A stretch of 64,000 bases of DNA from Streptomonospora wellingtoniae (GCF_031845375.1 NZ_JAVREK010000006.1:62001-126000), one strand, 5' to 3'; shown: positions 32,593 through 41,419, counted from the stretch's first letter. Numbers and translations: made by a program. Notes: generated by a model not told the origin, from the letters alone.

Positions 32593-32636
32593 GCCGGACC
32601 CGGCTCGGGTGCCGGCCGGACCCGGCTCGGGTGCCG
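32593..32636. repeat. Two tandem copies of a 22-bp unit
   Basis: A unit beginning GCCGGACCCGGCTCGGGTGC is repeated twice without gap (32593-32614, 32615-32636) and is followed by a partial third start. It lies between the ABM gene and the 3' end of the tagF-like gene and runs into a terminator-like palindrome. It is probably replication slippage. Confidence 0.85.
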
Positions 32637-32650
32637 GCCGGCACCTGCCC
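32629..32650 (-). terminator. Hairpin after the tagF-like gene
   Basis: GTGCCGGCCGGCAC (32631-32644) is a perfect palindrome whose flanks (GG/CC) extend pairing. It lies 10 bases beyond the stop of the tagF-like gene. Confidence 0.5.
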
Positions 32651-32653
32651 GAC

Positions 32654-35600
32654 TCAGCCCTCGCCGAAGACCCGGTCCACCACCCGGGCCGCCGCGTTGC
32701 CGTCGTCCAGGGGGCAGAAGCGGTCGGTGAACGCCTTGTAGGTGCCGGCGTACCGGTCGGCGACCTCGTCGACGTCCAGCAGCGCCCCGATGACGTCGTC
32801 GGAGTGGCGCAGCAGCGGGCCGGGCGCCGTCTCCTCGAAGTCGAAGTAGAAACCGCGCAGGTTGTCGCGGTAGCTCTCGATGTCGTAGGTGAAGAACAGC
32901 ATCGGACGGCCCGTGTTGGCGAAGTCGAACATCATCGACGAGTAGTCGGTGACGAGGACGTCGGTGATCAGGAACAGCTCCATGATCTCCGGGTAGAGCG
33001 ACACGTCGTAGACGAAGTCGCGCCCCGCGATCGGCACGCTGTCGACGACCCGCGGATGGCGACGCACCAGCAGCACGTGGTCGTCGCCGAGTTTCTCGTA
33101 CATCCGCTGCAGGTCCAGGTGCAGGTCGAGCTTGTGCTTTCCGCGGGTGTAGTACTTGTCGTCGCGCCAGGTGGGCGCGTAGAGCACGACCTTCTTGCCC
33201 TCGGGCAGGCCGAGTCGGCGCCGCGTGCGCTCGGCGATCTCGTCGCGCCGGGGCGAGAAGAAGATGTCGTTGCGCGGGTAGCCGGTCTCCAGGATCTCGC
33301 CCTCGAAGCGGAAGGCGCGGCGCAGGATGGGGGTCGCCCACGGGCTCGGCGAGACCAGGTAGTCCCACTGCCGGGTCTCCCAGGCCAGCTTCTCGTGGTA
33401 GTCGCGGGACTTTCCGCGGATGTTCTCGATGTCGAAGCCGATGCGCTTGAGCATCGAGCCGTGCCAGGTCTGCACGACGACCTGGCCGGGGCGGCGGGTG
33501 AACCACGCCGGCTGGCGGGAGTTGGCCACCAGGTAGGAGGTGCGGGCCAGCGCCTCGTAGAAGTCGCGCCCGTTGTGGCGCACCGGTGACAGGTCCTCCG
33601 GTAGGTTCACCTGGCCGTCCTTGACCAGCCACGACATCGGGTGGTCGGCCCAGGAACCGCGGGAGCGCAGCTCGGCGTAGATGCTGTGCGGGCTGTCGGA
33701 GAACTGCCGGCCGGTGTAGCTGTCGAAGAGGACACCGGGCTGCACGGGCTCGCTGCGCAGCGCCGGATAGACGGTCTCGCGCAGCCGCCGCTGGGCGAAG
33801 TCGCCCTTCTCTTCGGGGCGCAGATCGCTGCTGACGCGCAGCATGGGCCGCTCGCTGCCGGTGTCCTCGAAGTCGAAGGTGCGTTCGGGGGTCTCCATGC
33901 GCAGCGGCAGGCGGCGCAGCAGCTCGGCGTCGACCTCCGCGCCGATGTCGGTCACCGGGCCGTCGTCGCGGCGCACCCGCGCACGCAACTGGTAGCTGCC
34001 GGCGGACAGGGGCAGGGTGCCCGAGAGCGTGGAGATGTCGGCCGGAGTGAACCTGGCGCTGAAGAAGGAGCCGTCGCGTGTCAGCTCCACGGGGTGCTCC
34101 TCGTCGCGGCCCAGCGCCTGGAAAACCAGCTCGGCGCGGGACCGGGCGGAGTAGTGGCCCTCCAGCACCAGGTTGCGCCCCGACCAGGACACATCGCGCA
34201 CCACAGGGTGCGCCCACCCCCCGCGCAGCCGCAGGTAGCCGCTGGTCGTGCGCTGGACGGCGACCTCGTGGTAGCCGTCCACAGCCGCGTAGGCGGCGGA
34301 CTGGACCTCCTCGGGCACCGCCACCGAGGCGGTGCGGCCGTCCGGCGAGACCAGGTCGGCCTGCCAGAGCTCCTGGCGCAGCCTCCGGGCGCCCTCGTCC
34401 ACCGCGTTGTCGACCAGTTCGTCCACCGGAACCCGCGCACAGTAGCGTGCGCCGTCGACCTCCAGGGGGTACTCCAGCTGCGCGGTGCCCGGTTTGCGGG
34501 TCAGCCGCAGCCGGTCCGCCTCGGCCGCGGGCGGGCCGACGAAGTCGCCTTCCAGTACCAGTTCGGGCCGCACGCCCGTGTCACTGAGGCGGTGGTCGGT
34601 CAGGCGGGCCTGCACCGGCGCGACCGCGACGGTCAGCTTGCGCCCGCTGCTCCAGGTCGGGCGGATCCACACGTCCTCGTCGACCCGGTGGTAGGGCGGG
34701 CGCTCGGGCGGGCCGCTGACGGGGTTGCCCACGATCCGGCGGCGCACCAGGCCGCGGTTGACCACCACCAGCTCCAGCTGCCAGTCGGCCGCCTGCCATC
34801 GCCCGGAGCTGCGCAGCCGGGCCGGATCGAGGCTGATCTCGAAGCCGCCGTAGTCGTGGCGGGCGGCCGAGGGCACGTCCGGCAGGCGGTACTCGGCGGC
34901 GCGGCGCACCTTGACGGCGACGGGGATGCGCCGTCCGGTCCCGGTGTTGACCGCGAACGCGAAGAGCTGCTGCTGCCAGCGGCGGGCCGCGCGCAGGTGG
35001 ACGACACCGACGCGGCCGGATACCACCAGCCGCCCGCCGCGCCACTCGACGGACTCGGTCTTCTGCCGGACCCGGAGCTCGGAGTCGGCGCGGTAGACCT
35101 CGCGCGGAACGCCGGCCGCGGAGTCCTCGAAGAAGGGATAGCGCATGTAGTAGTGCAGGCCGCGGCGGAGGACCGGCGCCTTCTTCAGCTCCACGCTCTT
35201 CTGGAAGGTGATCGCCTCCAGCAGGCGGTCCTCCTGGCGCTTGCGCACCAGGAACCAGTTGAGCCGGTGGAGGGGGGCGAGGCCGTCCAGGACGCCGCGC
35301 GAGACGGCGCCGAGGTAGGCGTTGGCGAGATCGAGGAACCGCCGGCGCGTGTCGTCGTCGACGGCGTCCTGGCGCAGCAGGACGGAGCGAAGGTCACCGC
35401 GCAGCGCGCGGGAGTCCCACAGGTCGCGGTCGGGACCGGTGAGCGCGCTCGACAGCGCGGTGAGCGCGGTGAGACGCCGGGAGACGGCGGCCTCCGTGCT
35501 CAGGTCGTCGCCGGCGGATCGGTCGCGAAGCAGGTAGACCGGCGCGGCGAGCACGTCGACGGCGTCGGCCGCGAACAGGGCTCGCACCACGTCCAGGTCG

Positions 35601-36364
35601 GTGTCGTGGTCGGGGTCGTGCCCAGAGCCGGGTGCGGGGGCGAGGCCGCCTGCGGGCAGGCGGTCCCAGAAACCGCGCCGCCACATCTTGTTGCCGTGGC
35701 GGCGGTCGGAGAGCAGCGGGTGCAGCGCGTGCACGTCCACGCCGGTGCGCGTCTTGGCGAACACGCTCCGGTGGGCCGCGGAGGGCCGGCTGCCCAGCTC
35801 GTTGAACCTGTAGATGTCGCCGGTGGCGAGGTCGGAGCCGGACTCCTCCAGCGCGGTGCCCAGGTAGGAGACCGCGTAGCTGCTCAGCTTGTCCCCGCCG
35901 GGCAGGAACACGAGGTACTCGCCCGTGGACGCGGCCGCGCCCGCGTTCCGGGCGGCGCGGTGGGACTCGGCGGGCTCGTGCACGGGCGGCACAGACAGGC
36001 CCTTGGGCGGTGCGGCGGCGAAATCGCGGGCCGTGGCCAGCCCTTCGGCGCGCGCGGTGTCGACCGCCTCGTCGCCCTCCTCCTCCGACGAGGCCTCCTG
36101 CAGGTGCTCGTCGCCGGGGTCCGCGCCGTCGTCGGCGTCGGGGTCGTCGTCGGCGTCGACGTCGTCGCCCGCGGCGGAGGGCAGCCGACCGGTGTCCTCG
36201 CGACCGGGCTCAGCGCCGCCGGCAGCACCGGTCCAGGGCACCACCGGCACGAGGACGACCTCGACGTCGTCGCGGCTCTGGTCCTGGCGCGCCAGCGAGT
36301 CGAGGCTGTCCTGCAGATGCGGCTCGGTGACGTCGAAGGTCACGATCACGCTGAACTTCGGCAC
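32654..36364 (-). CDS. Bifunctional glycosyltransferase 2 / CDP-glycerol glycerophosphotransferase (TagF-like) fusion
   Basis: This 1,236-residue protein begins with a family 2 glycosyltransferase (PKFSVIVTFDVTEPHLQDSL...). An acidic low-complexity insert (about 51-103, rich in Asp/Glu) interrupts it after the second strand; the fold resumes at AARNAGAAASTGEYLVFLPGGD (138-159). A long beta-rich middle region of unclear function spans roughly 390-860. The C terminus is a CDP-glycerol:polyglycerophosphate glycerophosphotransferase domain (VVQTWHGSMLKRIGFD, ETGYPRNDIFF, VVLYAPTWRDD, VTDYSSMMFDFA, PMLFFTYDIESY). Such proteins build teichoic acid-like wall polymers from glycerol phosphate. The GTG at 36364 follows GGGAGA; an upstream frame extension lacks a ribosome-binding site. 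It interrupts the usual glyS-znu neighbourhood. Confidence 0.85.
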   Translation of the reverse strand: MPKFSVIVTFDVTEPHLQDSLDSLARQDQSRDDVEVVLVPVVPWTGAAGGAEPGREDTGRLPSAAGDDVDADDDPDADDGADPGDEHLQEASSEEEGDEAVDTARAEGLATARDFAAAPPKGLSVPPVHEPAESHRAARNAGAAASTGEYLVFLPGGDKLSSYAVSYLGTALEESGSDLATGDIYRFNELGSRPSAAHRSVFAKTRTGVDVHALHPLLSDRRHGNKMWRRGFWDRLPAGGLAPAPGSGHDPDHDTDLDVVRALFAADAVDVLAAPVYLLRDRSAGDDLSTEAAVSRRLTALTALSSALTGPDRDLWDSRALRGDLRSVLLRQDAVDDDTRRRFLDLANAYLGAVSRGVLDGLAPLHRLNWFLVRKRQEDRLLEAITFQKSVELKKAPVLRRGLHYYMRYPFFEDSAAGVPREVYRADSELRVRQKTESVEWRGGRLVVSGRVGVVHLRAARRWQQQLFAFAVNTGTGRRIPVAVKVRRAAEYRLPDVPSAARHDYGGFEISLDPARLRSSGRWQAADWQLELVVVNRGLVRRRIVGNPVSGPPERPPYHRVDEDVWIRPTWSSGRKLTVAVAPVQARLTDHRLSDTGVRPELVLEGDFVGPPAAEADRLRLTRKPGTAQLEYPLEVDGARYCARVPVDELVDNAVDEGARRLRQELWQADLVSPDGRTASVAVPEEVQSAAYAAVDGYHEVAVQRTTSGYLRLRGGWAHPVVRDVSWSGRNLVLEGHYSARSRAELVFQALGRDEEHPVELTRDGSFFSARFTPADISTLSGTLPLSAGSYQLRARVRRDDGPVTDIGAEVDAELLRRLPLRMETPERTFDFEDTGSERPMLRVSSDLRPEEKGDFAQRRLRETVYPALRSEPVQPGVLFDSYTGRQFSDSPHSIYAELRSRGSWADHPMSWLVKDGQVNLPEDLSPVRHNGRDFYEALARTSYLVANSRQPAWFTRRPGQVVVQTWHGSMLKRIGFDIENIRGKSRDYHEKLAWETRQWDYLVSPSPWATPILRRAFRFEGEILETGYPRNDIFFSPRRDEIAERTRRRLGLPEGKKVVLYAPTWRDDKYYTRGKHKLDLHLDLQRMYEKLGDDHVLLVRRHPRVVDSVPIAGRDFVYDVSLYPEIMELFLITDVLVTDYSSMMFDFANTGRPMLFFTYDIESYRDNLRGFYFDFEETAPGPLLRHSDDVIGALLDVDEVADRYAGTYKAFTDRFCPLDDGNAAARVVDRVFGEG

Positions 36365-36963
36365 GGAAAAACTATCTCCCGACGTTTCTGCTGCGGAGCA
36401 CGTGGATCGGACGGCGGCGGGGACGGGGGCCAACCTAGGTCACCGAGCGTAAGTGATCGGTAAACCTCCGAAACGACCGCCGTTCAGCGGCTTCCGGCCA
36501 CCTCACAGCGCCGAGGGGGCCCCTGCGGTCGCGCACCGGTCCCCCCGCTTCCCCGCCTGATGCCCTGGACCGCGGAAGCCGGCGGGCCCGGACGAATCCG
36601 CGGGCCCCGAGATCCGCGCCGCCTAGGCCACGATCGACCGTGTATACCGCCGGCGGCTTGGATTTCGCTGAGAAGGCACGGACCCCTTCGCCCCGGCACG
36701 GACGTGTGCGACGCGGACCCGGGAGTCGCGCCGCTGGGCGGCAGGCGCCTCCACGTCGACGATCAGGATAACGCGGCCCGGGTGCCGCCGCCGCAACGCC
36801 CTGCCGCGGCACCGCACATCCGCGCCGCGCCGGCCCGGGGCCGCAGGGCGGCACGGAGGACCGCGCCGGCCTGCCGGAGGGGCGCCGCACGATCTATGCT
36901 TTTGCGGTCAGCAGCAGCCCCGTCGGGGCGCGGACCCGATGGGCCGAGGAGGCCGTGGAGACC
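36365..36963. other. Divergent intergenic region between the tagF-like gene and DUF6703 gene
   Basis: About 600 bases without a convincing gene; ORFs here are short, GC-biased shadows. A TATGCT box (36895-36900) might serve the small membrane protein gene. I see no repeats, tRNA or strong -35 boxes. Confidence 0.55.
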
Positions 36964-37353
36964 GTGGCAGCCAAGCGCAGGAAGCCGGCATCGGGCCGCC
37001 CCTCCGATCAGGGCGCGACCGGTGCGCCGCGGCCGCTGCCCGCCGGCGACACGTTCTACACGCCGGGCGCCTCCCGGCTCCGGCGCGAGATCGAACGGCG
37101 CAGCGCCGTTCCTCTGGTGTGGCTGCACAACGCGCCGCGCCTGCTGCTGCCGGCGGTGATGGGCGTCGTCCTCATCGCGGGCCTGGTCCTGGCGGGCCTG
37201 GCCGGCGCCGTGCTGCTGGTCCTGCTCGCGGCGTTCTTCGGCTGGCTGGCCTTCCTGACGTGGCCCCGCCTGCGCGGCGGCGAGCGGATCATGCGGGTGG
37301 CCGCCGTCGCGGTGCTCCTCGGGCTGGGGCTGCTGCAGAGCGGCCTGTTCTGA
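36964..37353 (+). CDS. Small DUF6703-like membrane protein
   Basis: The 129-residue protein has a basic, Pro/Gly-rich N terminus (AAKRRKPASGRPSDQG), then GDTFYTPGASRLRREIERRSAVPLVWL, and two to three hydrophobic helices (about 62-120). This architecture matches an uncharacterised actinobacterial family annotated DUF6703; no function is known. Starts are ambiguous: GTG 36955 is too close to GAGGAGG (36946-36952), while GTG 36964 is 11 bases from it and gives the typical N terminus. A strong hairpin (37369-37393) follows. It precedes the znu operon but has its own terminator, so it is probably separate. Confidence 0.7.
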   Translation: MAAKRRKPASGRPSDQGATGAPRPLPAGDTFYTPGASRLRREIERRSAVPLVWLHNAPRLLLPAVMGVVLIAGLVLAGLAGAVLLVLLAAFFGWLAFLTWPRLRGGERIMRVAAVAVLLGLGLLQSGLF

Positions 37354-37368
37354 GAGCGCGCCGCTTCC

Positions 37369-37393
37369 GGGCCCCGCCCCGCGGGGGCGGCCC
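37369..37393 (+). terminator. Hairpin after the DUF6703-like gene
   Basis: GGGCC and GCCCC (37369-37380) pair with GGGGC and GGCCC (37382-37393) around a tiny loop, with one bulged base. It separates the small membrane gene from the Zur-controlled promoter. Confidence 0.55.
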
Positions 37394-37436
37394 GCCAACG
37401 GTGCGCCGCCGCGGCTCCGGTGGCAACCGCACCATT

Positions 37437-37466
37437 TTGACAACCGTTTTCGTTTTCCTCCATACT
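37437..37466 (+). promoter_or_regulatory. znu promoter with Zur-like box; transcript probably leaderless
   Basis: A consensus -35 TTGACA (37437-37442) is separated by 18 bases from CATACT (37461-37466). The predicted start of transcription falls on the GTG start codon at 37473. TGACAACCGTTTTCG (37438-37452) resembles the actinobacterial Zur-box core TGAAAACCGTTTTCA at 13 of 15 positions and overlaps the -35. Zinc-loaded Zur from the same operon should repress here. Confidence 0.7.
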
Positions 37467-37472
37467 TGGACG

Positions 37473-38306
37473 GTGTCCACACTTGCCACCGGTACGACCG
37501 CGCACAGCCGCGCGTCCGACGGCCCCGCCCCGGCGGTCCGCGTGGTCGACGCCGCCGTCGCCTACGACCGAGCGACCGTCCTCGACGGGGTGAACCTGGA
37601 GGTCCCCGCCGGCCAGACCCTGGCGATCCTGGGCCCCAACGGCTCGGGCAAGTCCACTCTGATGCGCGCGATGCTTGGACTGGTCCCGCTCTCGGCCGGC
37701 CGGGTCGAACTGCACGGAGCACCACTGCGCGGCTTCCGCGACTGGGGCCGGATCGGCTACGTCCCCCAGCGGCTCTCGGCAGGCGGCGGCGTTCCCGCCA
37801 CGGTGCGCGAGGTCGTGACCTCCGGGCAGGTGGCCCGGCGGCGCAGGCTGCACCGCGCCGGTCCCGACGAGCGGGCGGCGGTCGACGAAGCGCTGGAGGC
37901 GGTCGACCTCGCCGACCGCTCCCGCGACTCCGTGCACGAGCTCTCCGGCGGCCAGCAGCAGCGGGTGCTGATCGCCCGCGCACTGGCCGCACGGCCCGAC
38001 ACCTTCTTCATGGACGAACCTATGGCCGGCGTCGACGCCGCCAGTCAGCGCGCGCTCGCCCGTACGGTCACGCGCCTGGCTGCGCAGGGCGCCACCGTCG
38101 TCCTCGTCCTGCACGAGCCGGGCCCGCTGGAGCCGCTGATCGGGCGCAGCGTGGTCCTCTCCGGCGGGCACGTGGCCCACGACGGCGCACCGCCCCGGCC
38201 CGAGGGCGACTGCGCGCGGCCCGGCCACGACCACGTCCACCCGCACGCCGACGCCGAGCACGCCGCGGCGGCGCTGCCCGACATCGAGGTTCCGCGCCGT
38301 GGCTGA
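37473..38306 (+). CDS. znuC: Zinc ABC transporter ATP-binding protein
   Basis: The 277-residue ATPase energises zinc uptake. Walker A is GPNGSGKST, the signature is LSGGQQQRV and Walker B is DTFFMDEPMAGVD. The C-terminal tail is His-rich (PGHDHVHPHADAEHAAA), which could buffer zinc. The GTG at 37473 falls at the predicted transcription start, so the mRNA is probably leaderless. It overlaps znuB by 8 bases. The expected binding-protein gene znuA is not beside it or anywhere in the window. Confidence 0.92.
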   Translation: MSTLATGTTAHSRASDGPAPAVRVVDAAVAYDRATVLDGVNLEVPAGQTLAILGPNGSGKSTLMRAMLGLVPLSAGRVELHGAPLRGFRDWGRIGYVPQRLSAGGGVPATVREVVTSGQVARRRRLHRAGPDERAAVDEALEAVDLADRSRDSVHELSGGQQQRVLIARALAARPDTFFMDEPMAGVDAASQRALARTVTRLAAQGATVVLVLHEPGPLEPLIGRSVVLSGGHVAHDGAPPRPEGDCARPGHDHVHPHADAEHAAAALPDIEVPRRG

Positions 38307-39198
38307 GATGCTCCAGCTCGACTTCATGCGGCGCGCGCTCCTTGCCGCCGTGCTGGTGGGCATGGTCGCGCCGGTCATCGGCACGTTCCTCGTGCAGCGG
38401 CGGCTGGCGCTGCTGGGCGACGGCATCGGGCACGTGGCGCTGACCGGCGTCGCGCTGGGCTTCCTCACCAGCACCTCGCCGGTGGCAACGGCGGCGATCG
38501 TCTCCGCGCTAGGCGCCGTGCTGATCGAGCTGGTGCGGGTACGCGCGCGCACCAGCGGCGACATCGCCCTGGCGCTGCTGTTCTACGGCGGCATCGCCGG
38601 CGGCGTGCTGCTGATCGGGCTGGCGCCGGGCACCACCACCGCCACGCTGACCTCCTACCTGTTCGGCTCCGTCAGCACGGTCAGCAGCGGCGACATCGTG
38701 ATGGTCGCCGTGCTGGCGGCGCTGGTGCTGGGCACCGTGGGCTATTTCGGCCGCGAGCTGTTCGTGCTCTGCCAGGACGAGGAGGTCGCCCGGGCCCACG
38801 GGCTGCCGGTGCGCCTGCTGAGCCTGATCGTCGCCGTCACGGCCGCCCTGACCGTCGTGCTGTCCATGCGGGTGGTGGGTGTGCTGCTGGTCAGCGCGCT
38901 GATGGTGGTTCCGGTGGCCGCCGCCCAGCAGCTCAGCCGCAGCTTCCGGATCACCTTGGCGCTGGCCGTGGCCATCGGAGTCGCCTCGGCCCTGGGCGGG
39001 CTCTCCACGGCCTACTATGCCGATGTGGCACCGGGAGCGGCGATCGTCCTGCTGACCCTGGCCGTCTTCACCGCGGCCGTGGCGGTCGGCTACCTGGTGC
39101 GCGGCGTACGGGGCTCCGCCCGCCGCACCCGCGGCGGCGAGGGCGCGCCCGATCCCGGTACGATGCCCCAGACCGAGCAGGGGGGCGTAGCACCATGA
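38299..39198 (+). CDS. znuB: Zinc ABC transporter permease
   Basis: The 299-residue ABC-3 type permease has about eight membrane helices and conserved pieces such as LVGMVAPVIGTFLVQRRLALLGDGIGHVAL and SMRVVGVLLVSALMVVPVAAAQQL. It forms the channel for ZnuC. The GTG start overlaps the end of znuC by 8 bases and its stop overlaps the zur ATG (ATGA), so the three genes are translationally coupled. Confidence 0.92.
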   Translation: MAEMLQLDFMRRALLAAVLVGMVAPVIGTFLVQRRLALLGDGIGHVALTGVALGFLTSTSPVATAAIVSALGAVLIELVRVRARTSGDIALALLFYGGIAGGVLLIGLAPGTTTATLTSYLFGSVSTVSSGDIVMVAVLAALVLGTVGYFGRELFVLCQDEEVARAHGLPVRLLSLIVAVTAALTVVLSMRVVGVLLVSALMVVPVAAAQQLSRSFRITLALAVAIGVASALGGLSTAYYADVAPGAAIVLLTLAVFTAAVAVGYLVRGVRGSARRTRGGEGAPDPGTMPQTEQGGVAP

Positions 39199-39575
39199 GC
39201 ACACGACGCGAGACCGTACGCCAGGCCCTCAACGAGAGCACCGGGTTCCGCAGCGCCCAGGACCTCTATGCGGACCTGCGCTCCGAGGGCTCGAAGATCG
39301 GCCTGACCACCGTCTACCGGGCGCTGCAGGCACTGAGCGACTCCGGCGAGATCGACGTCCTGCGCACCGACGACGGCGAGGCCGTCTACCGCGCCTGCAT
39401 CACCGACACCCACCACCACCATCTGGTCTGCCGCAGCTGCGGCAAGGCGGTCGAGGTCGAGGGGCCGCAGGTGGAGCGCTGGGCCGACACGGTGGGCGCG
39501 CAGCACGGCTTCACCGACATCACGCACACCGTCGAGGTGTTCGGCACCTGTGCGGCGTGCGCCGCCGCCGACTGA
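39195..39575 (+). CDS. zur: Zinc uptake regulator, Fur family
   Basis: The 126-residue repressor has a winged-helix domain (TGFRSAQDLYADLRSEGSKIGLTTVYRALQALSDSG) and a dimerisation domain with the metal-binding HHHHLVCRSCGK and CAACAAAD cysteine pairs. Its place at the end of znuC-znuB and the Zur-like box in the promoter identify it as Zur rather than Fur. It would autoregulate through that box. Confidence 0.94.
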   Translation: MSTRRETVRQALNESTGFRSAQDLYADLRSEGSKIGLTTVYRALQALSDSGEIDVLRTDDGEAVYRACITDTHHHHLVCRSCGKAVEVEGPQVERWADTVGAQHGFTDITHTVEVFGTCAACAAAD

Positions 39576-39603
39576 CCGTCGGCGGCCGGGCGCGGCGCAG
39601 CCC

Positions 39604-39633
39604 GTGCCGCACCCCCGGGCGGGGGTGCGGTAC
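39604..39633. terminator. Bidirectional terminator between zur and SGNH hydrolase genes
   Basis: GTGCCGCACCCCC and GGGGGTGCGGTAC form a 13-base stem with one mismatch around a 4-base loop, in the 63-bp gap between two convergent stop codons. Confidence 0.75.
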
Positions 39634-39638
39634 AGGCG

Positions 39639-40454
39639 TCAGCCTCCTCGCCGCGCCGACTGAAGCGGCTCCAGCACGGGCCGTTTGGCCGCACGCCCGT
39701 CGCCGGACGAGCGCCCGGTGAGCCGTCGCCCGATCCAGGGCACGAGGTACTCCCGAGCCCACAGCAGGTCCTCCCGGCGGGCAGCCCGCCACGGGCGGGG
39801 GTCCTCGGCGGGCCAGGGGGCGCGCCAGTCCTCGGGCGGGCAGGCGTCGAGGATCTCGCAGACCCGCAGCGCGATGCGGCGGTGGCCCTCGGGCGAGAAG
39901 TGCAGCCGGTCCCCGCTCCAGGCGCGGTGGTCCTGCAGCACCCGCATGCTCCACAGGTCGACCACGTCGCAGCCGTAGTCGTCGGCGATCGCGCGCAGGT
40001 GCATGTTGTAGGTGGCGATCTTGCCGCGCAGGTGGCGCATGACCGGTTGGAACGCGGTGTCCATGCCGGTGAAGACGACGACGCGGGCGCCGGTGGCGGC
40101 CAGACGGCGGACGGCGGCCTCGAAGATGCGCGCGGTCAGGTCGGGATCGGCGCCGGGGCGGATGATGTCGTTGCCCCCGGCGCACAGGGTCACCACGTCC
40201 GGGCGCAGCTCGGCGGCGCGCGGGACCTGGTGCTCGGCGATCTGCCGGATGAGCCTGCCGCGTACGGCGAGGTTGGCGTAGCGGACCTCGCCGCAGGTGG
40301 CGGCGAGGTACTCGGCGAGCCGGTCGGCCCAGCCGCGGTAGCGCACCTCGCCGGTTCCCTCAGGCCCGAGGTGCGGGTCGTCCAGACCCTCGGTGAAACT
40401 GTCGCCCAGCGCGACGTAGGAGACGATGCCGCGCCCGTTCGAAAACCCGCTCAT
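39639..40454 (-). CDS. SGNH/GDSL-family hydrolase, paralogue 1
   Basis: The 271-residue protein has the SGNH hydrolase blocks: block I YVALGDSFTEGLDD (Ser nucleophile), block II/III Gly and Asn in LCAGGNDIIRPG, and block V DRLHFSPEGHRRIA (Asp/His). No signal peptide is visible, so it is probably cytoplasmic. Substrate (acyl ester, acetyl sugar or lipid) is unknown. It is clearly related to the next gene, sharing YRGWADR, YANLAVRGR and a C-terminal RRLTGRSSGDG-AKRP-LEP pattern. Confidence 0.87.
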   Translation of the reverse strand: MSGFSNGRGIVSYVALGDSFTEGLDDPHLGPEGTGEVRYRGWADRLAEYLAATCGEVRYANLAVRGRLIRQIAEHQVPRAAELRPDVVTLCAGGNDIIRPGADPDLTARIFEAAVRRLAATGARVVVFTGMDTAFQPVMRHLRGKIATYNMHLRAIADDYGCDVVDLWSMRVLQDHRAWSGDRLHFSPEGHRRIALRVCEILDACPPEDWRAPWPAEDPRPWRAARREDLLWAREYLVPWIGRRLTGRSSGDGRAAKRPVLEPLQSARRGG

Positions 40455-40561
40455 GGTGTTCGATGATGCATCGCCGACCTCGGGTTACGCGACAGTAGGT
40501 TCGGGGGTGTGCGGCATCTGTAACGACTCTCACGCCGCCTTTCGGACCTGATGCGAGGCCG

Positions 40562-41419
40562 CTATCCCGCGCGGTCGGTCCTCTCGCGGCCGCCTCCGGC
40601 GCCGTGGCGGGCCCCGGCGCCGCCCTCGGCGGCGAAGGGCTCCAGCTCGGGGCGCTTGGCGGTGACGCCGTCGCCGGAGGAGCGCCCCGTCAGCCGCCGC
40701 CCCACCCACGGCACGAGGTGCTCGCGGGCCCACCGCGCATCGGCGCGGCGCGCGGCGCGGCGGTCCGGCGGCGGCGCAGGCGGCCACGCGTCGTCGCCGC
40801 GCTCCACGGGCAGGCCCACGGTCTCTGCCACCTTGGCCGCCAGTCGGCGGTGGCCCTCGGGCGACATGTGCAGCCGGTCGGCGTCCCAGGCGCGGCGGTC
40901 GGTCAGCGAGTCCATCGACCACTGGTCCACCAGGTGGCAGCCGTGGCGGTCGGCGATGGCGCGGATATTCAGGTAGTAGCGGGCGAACGTGCCGATGCGC
41001 AGGCGCATGAACCCGGCGCTGAAGTTGATTCCGGTGAACAGCACGACGTCGGCGCCGGTGCCGCGCAGCCGCCGCACCGCGCGCTCCAGCACGCGCGCGA
41101 GCCGGTCGGGGTCGCCGCCGGGCCGCAGCAGGTCGTTGCCGCCCGCGGAGAGGGTGACCAGATCGGGGGCCAGCCCGACGGCGCGGGCGAGCTGGTCCTC
41201 GACGATCTGGCGCATCAGCTTGCCGCGCACCGCCAGGTTGGCGTAGCGCAGCTCCGGCACGTGCGCGGCCAGGTGCTCGGCGAAGCGGTCGGCCCAGCCG
41301 CGGTACCGGACCGGGGCGCCTGGCTCCGCGGGCGGATAGGGGTCACCCACCCCTTCGGTGAAGCTGTCGCCCAGAGCCACGAGGTTCAGCGGGCGGCGGT
41401 CCCAGTCGAGGGGGTTCAC
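40562..41419 (-). CDS. SGNH/GDSL-family hydrolase, paralogue 2
   Basis: The 285-residue protein carries the same SGNH blocks (LVALGDSFTEGVGD, LSAGGNDLLRPG, DRLHMSPEGHRRLA) and shares a C-terminal GRRLTGRSSGDG signature with paralogue 1, 107 bases downstream. The GTG start overlaps the uppS stop (GTGA), so it is translationally coupled to the undecaprenyl diphosphate synthase gene. That suggests a role near envelope lipids, but the substrate is unknown. The C-terminal tail is Gly/Arg-rich. Confidence 0.87.
   Translation of the reverse strand: MNPLDWDRRPLNLVALGDSFTEGVGDPYPPAEPGAPVRYRGWADRFAEHLAAHVPELRYANLAVRGKLMRQIVEDQLARAVGLAPDLVTLSAGGNDLLRPGGDPDRLARVLERAVRRLRGTGADVVLFTGINFSAGFMRLRIGTFARYYLNIRAIADRHGCHLVDQWSMDSLTDRRAWDADRLHMSPEGHRRLAAKVAETVGLPVERGDDAWPPAPPPDRRAARRADARWAREHLVPWVGRRLTGRSSGDGVTAKRPELEPFAAEGGAGARHGAGGGRERTDRAG

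Noticed and set aside
33641..36463. 940-codon plus-strand open frame over the tagF-like gene
   Set aside because: It is antisense to the GT2/TagF fusion and has no domain signature or ribosome-binding site.
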